Notes under the pieces: generated by a model
Told to the model about the DNA's origin: nothing
What the model saw: only the letters and a program-made list of their open reading frames with translations
The model's database searches: none
Translations under genes and position numbers: made by a program
Shown: one piece after another, positions 56,154-64,000 of the stretch
Layout: each line of letters begins with the position of its first letter
How positions within the stretch are numbered: the first letter of the stretch is position 1
NCBI GenBank assembly: GCA_011037195.1
Contig: JAAEAF010000379.1
Span: 62,001-126,000, forward strand
From: Triatoma infestans
Lineage: Eukaryota; Arthropoda; Insecta; Hemiptera; Reduviidae
DNA length: 64,000 bases
Direction: 5' to 3'

Positions 56154-56427
56154 AGATATTTTCCGTGATAGCCTGCTTTTTTTTTTTGTGGTCATCGACC
56201 GGTTTCAGAAGTTCGCCCATCATGAGGATCACTGTTTGTCAAACAGTGTGATAACATAGACTTGCACAGAGCAAATTTAGTTGATACACTCAATTTTCTT
56301 AACAAACAAATTTGCTCTGTGCAAGTCTATGTTATCACACTGTTTGACAAACGCATTCTGATGATGGGAGAAAGCCCGAAACCGGTCGATGACCACAAAA
56401 AGAAGCAGGCTATCACGGAAAATATCT
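56154..56427. mobile_element. Palindromic element with hammerhead-like cores in both arms
   Basis: Arms AGATATTTTCCGTGATAGCC... (56154-56278) and the reverse (56308-56427) flank a loop of about 29 bp. Similarity extends outside to 'gctggaaagcat' on the left, which also occurs reversed beside the copy at 57734-57991. No protein coding. The layout fits a terminal-repeat pair of a larger element, possibly a Penelope-like one, which is inference. Confidence 0.8.
56354..56391 (+). ncRNA. Hammerhead-ribozyme-like motif
   Basis: CATT / GATG stem I, CTGATGA at 56358-56364, GGGAGAAAGCCC (stem II, one mismatch), GAAA at 56378-56381, then CCGG and TC (56382-56387). The left arm holds the mirror copy in degraded form. 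A T between CTGATGA and stem II departs from the consensus. Activity untested. Confidence 0.5.
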
Positions 56428-56429
56428 CT

Positions 56430-57195
56430 AAATATCCCATAATTACTATGTTGAAAAGTAAATATAGTTTCATACTTTCATGCCTAATTGGTTTTTATTT
56501 GAATAACCCTGTCTGAAAAAATCGGCTCTCTAGGTATTCATTATTTTAAAAATATATATATTAATGTTTATTACATCTACATTAATTAAAATAATAAGCT
56601 TTTCAAAAGTTTAAAATAATTAAAACAGAGGATTTAGGAGAAGTGGAATTCTTTAAATGAATAAAATAGAATATTTTAATAAGGAATATTAATGAAGGTT
56701 AAAAAGAGTTTTAAATGAGGAAAATGAGTTAAAAACGAAATTTTATTTTCTTATTGTTATAATTATAAAGTTTTATATATATATATTTTTCTGCTATTAA
56801 GGAAATAGTATAATTCTAGAGTTCAATTTTAACTCAAAATACAATTTTATATTTCCTAACTGAATATCCAAACTTAATATTCTGTTTAGTACTACTATAG
56901 ATGTTTTATTTAAAAGCAGTCAGTCGGAACTATCCTTTATTCAATTGGCTTTTAATTTTTTTTTTTTTTTCAATTCACTGTTATTAACAAATATATTTTA
57001 TTCTGTATAAGAAATTAGACCATGATTTTTCTGATTTATATAAAGATAATTCAGCTGTTTTTTTTTTCCTTAACAGATCTTCAAACTGAGGTGTGAATTT
57101 CTGTATACCTCAACGGTCTCTCAGTTCCTGTTTCAAATCATATAAATTCCCCTAAATTGCTATGTATTGAGTTTTATAATTAATAATAATTCAAA
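56430..57195. other. AT-rich stretch, no gene seen
   Basis: Nothing recognised. Confidence 0.5.
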
Positions 57196-57198
57196 CTT

Positions 57199-57402
57199 TC
57201 TAGAGTGGTAGCGCGGTGGTCATGGGTTTGAGCCAAGCAGTGCTACCCATAGATTTTCTCTTCCAAAAACTTCTAAGCTTACTGTCCGGCGATGGACAGT
57301 GTTGTTTGTAACAAGAAAATACTGTCCGGAGGCCGGCAGCACACCGAGAAAGCTCCGGGCACCCAAATGATGCCTTGATTATGACGTGCCTTAAATAAAA
57401 AA
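57199..57402 (+). mobile_element. SINE S1, damaged head
   Basis: The tRNA-like head is partly deleted ('agtggtagcgcggtggtcatgggtttgagcc'). The CTGTCC-ggcgat-GGACAG hairpin and 'ctgtccggaggccgg' are well kept. The tail is A-rich, then (TAA)n. Confidence 0.8.
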
Positions 57403-57733
57403 TACTAATAATAATAATAATAATTTCGATTGGAGCCGAACGTTTATGGTCTTCTCAAGATGCTAATCTTTTAAAAAAGTAGATTTAAATAATTTAGTGT
57501 GGTATTTTAGTAATAACTATATTGAAACAAGATGTTGGACAAAGTTATTATATAATCATATTTCAACCTTTATGAAATGTGAAAATATCCACACTTTAAA
57601 TATAGTGGGAAATTATATAAAATTTCCCTTTCAATATCCAGCGACTATTAAAATAATCAGTCAAATAAGATTTAATCAGAAAAAAAAAAAATGTTCACAT
57701 TATCATATAAAGATCGTTGATTAGACAACATCA

Positions 57734-57991
57734 GAGATATTTTCCATGAGGCAACCGATTTCGGGCGTTCGCCCATCATTAGGATTTTTTGAGTGAAAAC
57801 AGTGTGATAAAATACGACTTGCATAAAGCAAATTTTGTTATACAATCAGATATGTGTGCATAAACAGAATTCGCTCTGTGGAAGTCTATGTTATCACACT
57901 GTTATAAAGAAAAAAAACATCCTGATGATGGGCGAACTCCCGAAACCGATCGATGACCACAAAAAGAAGCAGCCTATCACGGGAAATATCT
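57734..57991. mobile_element. Palindromic element with hammerhead-like cores (second copy)
   Basis: Same family as 56154-56427, 258 bp, arms less well matched. Ends AGATATTTTCC and GGGAAATATCT. The left arm, reversed, reads CTAATGATGGGCGAACGCCC then GAAATCGG. Confidence 0.75.
57918..57955 (+). ncRNA. Hammerhead-ribozyme-like motif
   Basis: CATC (57918-57921) pairs with GATG (57952-57955). CTGATGA at 57922-57928, stem II GGGCGAACTCCC (one mismatch), GAAA, then CCGATC in place of CCGGTC, which breaks the self-complementary stem III. Confidence 0.4.
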
Positions 57992-57994
57992 CTA

Positions 57995-59172
57995 ATGCTT
58001 TCCAGTTTAATCTCCAAGATTTCGTCCGCTCTGTAAAGAAAACATCGGCAAAATGTGATATTTTTCCACTTTCTAGACAAATGCCCTGTTTTTAAATCTT
58101 TTAGGAAATTATGAAATAAAGTAGTATTCTATAGTATTCTATTACATTATTTGGACTTAATATGAATTATTATTAAGAATAAACAATTCTTATCAAATTA
58201 ATTTATCGCTTATATGATAAATTCACCAAAAAAATAAGAAATCTTATATTACATGAATGATTAATGCAATGATATTTATTAACTAGGTAACAAAATTTTA
58301 TTTAATGTAACTAAATAATGCAATAGGCAAAGCAATAGATATGTCTGTCTGTATGGAGTAATTCTGTTTAATTTACAAATTTATTTCATTAGGGAAGAAA
58401 AGTCACAATAGCTTAGGTCTAGCGGCTTCGACTACCCCATTAATTATAATTATTTTATTAATTTATTTTTTAGTCTATTGTAAAATACTATTTTATTAAT
58501 TCAGTGAGACAATAAATTTACTTTATTTTATGGAATTATTTTAATTAAAAGGCTATTTTAATTTGTTTATAGTTATTAAACTCTGTATTAATATAGTTAC
58601 ATACTGAGCTACTTTTATCTCAATATTATTGATGCAAATACCTTAATACTGCTACAAAATAAATACCAAAATCATAATAAGCAATATTATTATTTTAAAT
58701 TTAAATTTCATTGAGGCAAAGAGTTTTTATTTTATTTTTTATTTTAAGAAATAATTGATTTCTATCTTTGCTACACAAACACTAATAAAACACAATCATA
58801 TAATGGAACAAATATTCTATTTTTCTATTGGTTAAATATTTATTATGTAACAAAAAGCTGAAGAAGTAAACGAAGTGGAATGAGTGCTTCCCCCCTCCCC
58901 AAAGTTTTGGTTTATATAACTTTTGTAAAAGTTTAGTTTTGTAAATATGGAGGATGAGATAAGAAAAAGACATGAAGGGTCCCTGTGAAGAGGGGTAAGA
59001 GGGCCGCTAAGGGATGGTAATATTTGTTTTGTTAAGTGCTTAACGTAAGTGCTTTAAATGTGGCAAAATGGAGGAACGATTCTACATGGTTATAATCAAG
59101 TATTATCGGTAATAATCCCTTCTTTTTTTTTTTTAAATAATATTCTATAATATACAAAATTAATTATTGCAA
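57995..59172. other. AT-rich stretch, no gene seen
   Basis: Nothing recognised. Confidence 0.5.
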
Positions 59173-59188
59173 TATTAACTAAATACAT

Positions 59189-61090
59189 CCTTAACGAGTT
59201 TCAGGCTGGGTTTCGGACAGGTTACTCAACCGTGGACAACATTTTCAACCTATTTAGTATCATAAAAATAACACTTTCATCAAAACGCAGTAAACTATAT
59301 AGTTTTTTTGTGGACTTCAAAGCTGCATTTGATTGTATAGACAGAAGAGCGCTTTTTTATAAACTAGCCAATAAAGGATTATCCTTTAAATTTCTATCTA
59401 TCCTTAAGAGTTTATACACTGACACCAGAGTTACGGTTTGGCACAAAGAGGGACTGTCTGAATTCTTTAATACGAAGGTTGGTTTGCGCCAGGAATGCTT
59501 ACTCAGCCCTCTATTATTTTCATTATTTTTAGATGATCTACATGAGTCTCTGGGAGGTGGGATAGAGATAGCTGGAGTAAATATAAGATGTCTTTTATAT
59601 GCCGACGATGTGGTAATTATTGCTGATAACCCACATAAATTACAATTGATGATAAATAATCTGCAGACCTATTGTCAACAATGGAACCTCAATGTCAACC
59701 TAGGGAAGTCGAAAATCATAGTTTTCCGTAATGGTGGAAGACCAGCGCAAAATGAAAAGTGGCATCTAAATAGAGTTCCGATTGAAGTCGTAAATGAATA
59801 TAAATACCTTGGAGTTACCATGACTCCAAAATTATCATTGATACAACACCTGCTAGAGAAAACTACTCAAGCAAAATTTGGTATAAATTTTTCCTGGCAT
59901 ATCCAAAAGAAATATCTCTCTTGAAATGAAGTATGAAATATTTCACTCAGTTTCTCGAGCTATCATAACTTATGCAGCCCAAGTTTGGGGCTTCGAAAAA
60001 TACGATGTATTAGAAAAATTTTCTAGATATTGTTTTAAAAAAATATTTTTTCTGCCCCGCTACACCCCCAATCACATTCTAGCAAATGAGATTGGTATAA
60101 ATACCTATTTATTCTTTTACTCTAAAATTGCATTTTGATTATATTTTAAAAGTTTTAGAGATGCCGCCTCACCGTCTCCCATTCATTTTAGCGAAAGAGG
60201 TAATTAAGAAAAATACATTCTGGTATAGCAAACTGCGTGAACTAGCTCACTATTATGAAGTCCCCGTCTCTATTGAAAATGTTGCCAATTTATCGCAACA
60301 GTTAGTGCGTTTGAGACTTACGATAGAAGAAAGGGAAAAAGAGTACAATCTGCAAAGTTGCCGGCAATCAGTATACAGTCCCCTGTATGCGGAAATATGT
60401 AGCTCAGAAAATGGTAAAGATTATTTAAGAGAGATAAAGGATCTGTATGCAGTGCGCTGGATTTGCAAAACACGATGTGAGCTGCTTAATTTGAATTATA
60501 AAAAGTGGCGAGTTAATGGGAGGGAGCTATGCTCACTGTGTAATTTAGGCGAAAAAGAGGACACTTTACATTTTTTGCTAGGTGTCCGGTATTAGCGGAA
60601 TTTAGATTTGGAATTTTTGGTAAAACAATCCTGGCAAAACATGAAATAATAGATATTTTGAATGGTGCAGATTGGCCAAAGCTGGTAAAATATGTAAAAC
60701 ATTCAGTGCAGAACAGGGGTGAATTAATTTCTGAATTTAACTTTTAAATACATTTAAAATAATTGACTATTTTTGATTTGAAACATGTTTATTATTTGCC
60801 CACGGTATGTTGAAGTGTCTTTTTCCATTTTGTATTGTCTCAACTTTATTACTAATTAGAAGGCTTTGTTTACTTATTCTTATTTCCAAGAGTTATTGTA
60901 TTTTCTTTTAAACCCTTATACCTGTTCTTTGTTTCTCCTTATTTGTGTAATCATTTAATATTTGATTATTATATAGTAACACTTGATAAGCAGACTTGAC
61001 AGACGGAATACAAATTCCATGTCTAAGTATATTTTGTTTTTTTGTACTATTGTATTATTGTAAAACGATTTTTTTTTTATTTCAAATATA

Positions 61091-61127
<37 letters not shown>

Positions 61128-61132
61128 ATTAT
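59189..61132 (+). mobile_element. LINE with 16-bp TSD, 5'-truncated
   Basis: Exact duplication TATTAACTAAATACAT at 59173-59188 and 61133-61148. The coding part runs to about 60746, the 3' UTR to 61090, then an (ATT)n tail. Confidence 0.9.
59190..60747 (+). pseudogene. LINE reverse transcriptase and C-terminal domain, frameshifted
   Basis: Opens within the reverse transcriptase: NEFQAGFRTGYST, FFVDFKAAFDCIDR (first catalytic Asp), KVGLRQECLLSPLLFSLFLDDL, LLYADDVVIIAD (catalytic DD), NLGKSKIIVFRNGGR and VNEYKYLGV. A shift near 59905-59925 leads to KYEIFHSVSRAIITYAAQVWG. A second near 60130 leads to VRLRLTIEEREKEY and CSLCNLGEKEDTLHFLL, and a third near 60582 to CPVLAEFRFGIFG and the end. With only three shifts and a perfect TSD it is fairly young. 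Clade not resolved. Confidence 0.85.
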
Positions 61133-61148
61133 TATTAACTAAATACAT

Positions 61149-61679
61149 TTTTCTCTTCATTAATTAAACAGACTTTATTTATTTGAAGATTTATTTTTTC
61201 CTTTTTATAGACGAATATGATTTTTATGAATAGAAAATTCGTGATGGTTTACTTAAAAAAAAAAATCGATCAATCGTTATTATCAAAATTACAAAGCTTA
61301 GAATTTTCAAAATTTTTAAACAAAACAATATTATTGAAAAATTGTGTTGAAAAGAAAAATAATGTTTTTTTTTGGGGAGGGGAATTTTTTTTTTTTTCTT
61401 CGAAGAGTTGATCAATTTGTGAAAATGTCGGGGATGGTAGTTTATTTATGAAAGTGTTGTTCTGTGTGATGGAATACAAAACATCCTCAGTTGAGAAAAA
61501 TTCGCTTATGGGTTGTAATTTTGAAAACTAAGCTTTCCTCTAGAAGCTGTAGGAAAAATGTTTTACAAGCCCGACAATTTCAGGGTTTTAGCTAGCCACA
61601 TAACAACATTTGAAGACTTAAAAACCACACAGGAAGAAGTATAACAAAAACAAAATCAAAAGGAAACAGTGTCTTGAAT
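61149..61679. other. AT-rich stretch, no gene seen
   Basis: Nothing recognised. Confidence 0.5.
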
Positions 61680-62000
61680 AAGCCTGCAAAATAATTGAAG
61701 TTGCCCAAGAAACTACTTACAATAAGCAATTCAATGTAAACACTCAGCTCTCTGCCAAAAGCCCTTTAACAGACTAGAGAATTTTCACCAAACTAGATGC
61801 ACTATCTAACTACACCGATAGAACACAGACTACTGCTAAACCGCTCGAGAAAGTGAGCTATCTAACAAGCCACCGCTAACATATTACATCACCAGTCAAT
61901 ATCATCATTCTTCGCTCGAACACTCTACCCTCGTTTTTTACTTTCTCTTCAATAAGTTCGTGAAGTATAAATTGTGTACTGTGTAATAGTGAGATTTATG
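61680..62000 (+). repeat. Dispersed LTR-like repeat C
   Basis: Matches both pieces at 15926-16435 over 'caagaaactactt', 'agagaattttcacc', 'attacatcaccag' and 'ttcttcgctcgaacactctaccctc'. Boundaries approximate. Confidence 0.5.
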
Positions 62001-63190
62001 TTTTTAATTTCAATCTTTAATATTTCCCGCACCATTACAGTGTCTACCATTTGGGCATTCGAAATGAACTTTAAGACGTGCTGTTAAAATTTGGGATTAT
62101 TATAATTCTTTTATTTTCTGGAAAATACGACGTCTTAAAGTGCTGATAACTGGGGGAAAAGAGTTGTATGTGTAAAAAAAAAAGAAACCCAAGGTATCCT
62201 CAATTATTTTTAACCTATTTCTTACTCCACCGATTTTAAATTTAACCTATTTACTAATTCGTTGGATTTTAGTGTTGAGCTAAAAAAAATAAATCTAATT
62301 CACGATAGCAATGATTTTTTTTTTTTTTTAAAGAAAAGCGTCAAAAAGAAAACGTGGGTATGTCGGATTAATTGACATTCAATATAGTAGGACATGTAAA
62401 ATTGATTTTGCTTTATTAAAGTCTTGTACCCCATCACACGGTTAATGAAGATCTCTTGTAGAAGAAGAGTGAACGCCGAAACCGGCCGATCATCACAAAA
62501 TTAAGCAAGAAGACCTAACCGCTATGATAATATGGGCGTACTGTTTGGTGCACCACTTCAAATGCAATGTCATTCCGTTTGGGTAATTTATAAGAAGTGT
62601 AGTTAGTTACTGTTTCTCAGAACAGAAGATAATTTGTGCCTTTCATTTTTTTTTTTTTTTAGGAGCATCAACATCCAGGCTTTGCTGGTCTATGTATAAT
62701 GTTCTAACGTTAGATAGTCCTGCCCATCACCAGGCAATAAGCTATAATGGCTATAGAGCGTCAAAATCTATAGGCATGTAGCATGTGTTCAACTGGAAAC
62801 CGGACCTTAAGATACATTCTCTCATAGAAATATTTTGGTGAAATTTAGTTTTCTACTTTGTTCCAGTTATGCATTGAACAAGACTGCTATGTGAATCGGT
62901 ATGTAAATTGACATACATAACTATCCAAATCCTATAGTTTTTAGTCTAATTCTTCTGCAAGAATGACAAAATTTCTACAAGAAATTGTACCCATTGCTAG
63001 TTCAAAACCAGTTGCAACTTCAATATATGATCGTATTTTCCATAAATTACAACAACTGACGGTGTACTTCAAGTTCGAAGTCTAAAGCTCATCAACAAAA
63101 TTAAAAAGTTTTTCCTATTAAGCTAACTCTTCTCTAGATATGGTATAACTGTGTGTACAGCTGATTGAAATAGAAAGGCTCAAGAGCTCA
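62001..63190. other. Unassigned sequence with a hammerhead-like scrap, no gene seen
   Basis: 'gaacgccgaaaccggccgatcatcacaaaa' at about 62471-62500 is related to the palindromic elements at 56154 and 57734 but lacks the CTGATGA box. Confidence 0.5.
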
Positions 63191-63195
63191 GCAAT

Positions 63196-63352
63196 ATTGC
63201 CCTTAGATTATCTCGCCCCAGAGCCTATACAGACAGCTCACTGCCGGTGATGGGCAGTGCAGTCTAACGAGAGAATACTTTGCAGAGGCCGACAGTGCAC
63301 TGGACAGACTCTGAACGCTATAGACCCCAAATGTTAGCAAAAAACTTAAACA
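63196..63352 (+). mobile_element. SINE S1, 5'-truncated and diverged
   Basis: 'agctcactgccggtgatgggcagtg', 'taacgagagaatact', 'gaggccgacagtgcactg' and 'atagaccccaaatgtta' follow the S1 body in order. Short A-rich tail. Confidence 0.7.
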
Positions 63353-64000
63353 AACACAAAGAAGAGAATATTATCAGTGAATATAATAATAAGAAGTACT
63401 GGACAGCGGTTTTTGTCTAATTTCCCAAAATGTAGCGGTGAAGTGGGTGATTGAGTGTAATGGGTAGAGTGAATGAGTGAATCTTCGTTTTGAAATGGTG
63501 AATTCTTTGGAAGAACACATAAGAAAGATAGCAACTGTTCCTTTTGGTTACATCGAAAGTTTCTGCCAATTTATTATACTTTTCTAACACAACCGCCTCT
63601 GGCATAGTATTGGCCGAAAAAGTTTTCAACATTGAAATATTCAGCAAATTGTGCAATCCATAATATTAATATCATTTCAATTCTAAAGTCTGAAGAGGAT
63701 TATCGGCTTGAAATTCAAATCCAATGTCAAGCTGAGGGCATATAATAATGACGCAACAATAATCTCCAAGACTGAGTGAATTAAGGACTAATTTTTGATT
63801 TGAGAATGTGTTAAAATAATCAAGAGCGTTTTTTATATATATATATTTCGGACAATAAGAGAAAAAGATCGTTTAGCTGAAGATGTAGAAGACAGCATTA
63901 ATCATTTTTAGGACGAATCCGGGATTGTAATTATTCTGAGAGATTTTTTAAATATATTTGGACAAATATAATTTTTGTATTTTATTTAAAAAAAAAAGTT
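63353..64000. other. AT-rich stretch, no gene seen
   Basis: Nothing recognised. Confidence 0.5.

Overview
This window reads as intergenic, transposon-dense DNA from an animal, most likely an arthropod and probably an insect. The DNA is AT-rich. It combines jockey-like, R1/LOA-like, I-like and CR1-like non-LTR retrotransposons, an R2-type restriction-like endonuclease fragment, mariner, hAT, tRNA-derived SINEs and Ty3/gypsy-like remnants. I find no convincing host protein-coding gene, no rRNA, no standalone tRNA gene and no CRISPR array. The species cannot be fixed from sequence alone.

The commonest element is one I call family A, a non-coding repeat of about 1 kb with around a dozen copies. 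The 5' end carries a short palindrome and the body is two to three tandem monomers of about 293 bp. Each monomer has a conserved run of G tracts, and the element ends in a TTTCACACCAGA-like 3' end next to a T run. A 15-bp subterminal inverted repeat (ACTTTCTCTTACTCC) links the two ends. Several other elements are nested in family A copies.

Layout: 1-4115 has family A copies carrying a LINE and a solo LTR. 4116-6942 is mostly unassigned, with a G-rich tandem block. 6943-7873 is an internally deleted mariner. 8750-8987 is a SINE. 10106-11632 is family A split by an I-like LINE. 13142-14328 is a CR1-like LINE with a long open 3' reading frame. 16828-17786 is family A. 18756-20373 is an LTR followed by an R1/LOA-like LINE that itself contains an R2-type fragment. 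21636-24310 is family A with a LINE, then another LINE. 25850-27326 is LINE and LTR debris. 29368-30312 is family A. 31689-32328 is a palindrome split by a solo LTR. 32335-36434 is a jockey-like LINE split by a hAT element that contains family A, then an R1/LOA-like LINE tail. 36437-40210 holds two family A copies around an 893-bp foldback element. 40817-43618 has two LINEs, one split by an LTR. 46622-47073 is a hAT MITE. 48720-53679 has gypsy-like integrase, protease and LTR remnants, SINEs and a jockey tail. 53979-58000 has family A, a mariner remnant and two palindromes with hammerhead-ribozyme-like cores. 59189-61132 is a LINE with a 16-bp target duplication. The rest is AT-rich and unassigned.

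These are not cooperating genes. The window records layered insertions, and many can be ordered in time because exact target-site duplications (TSDs) can be read. The most notable signals are hammerhead-like cores at both ends of small palindromic elements, the tandem and G-tract architecture of family A, and several three-level nests.
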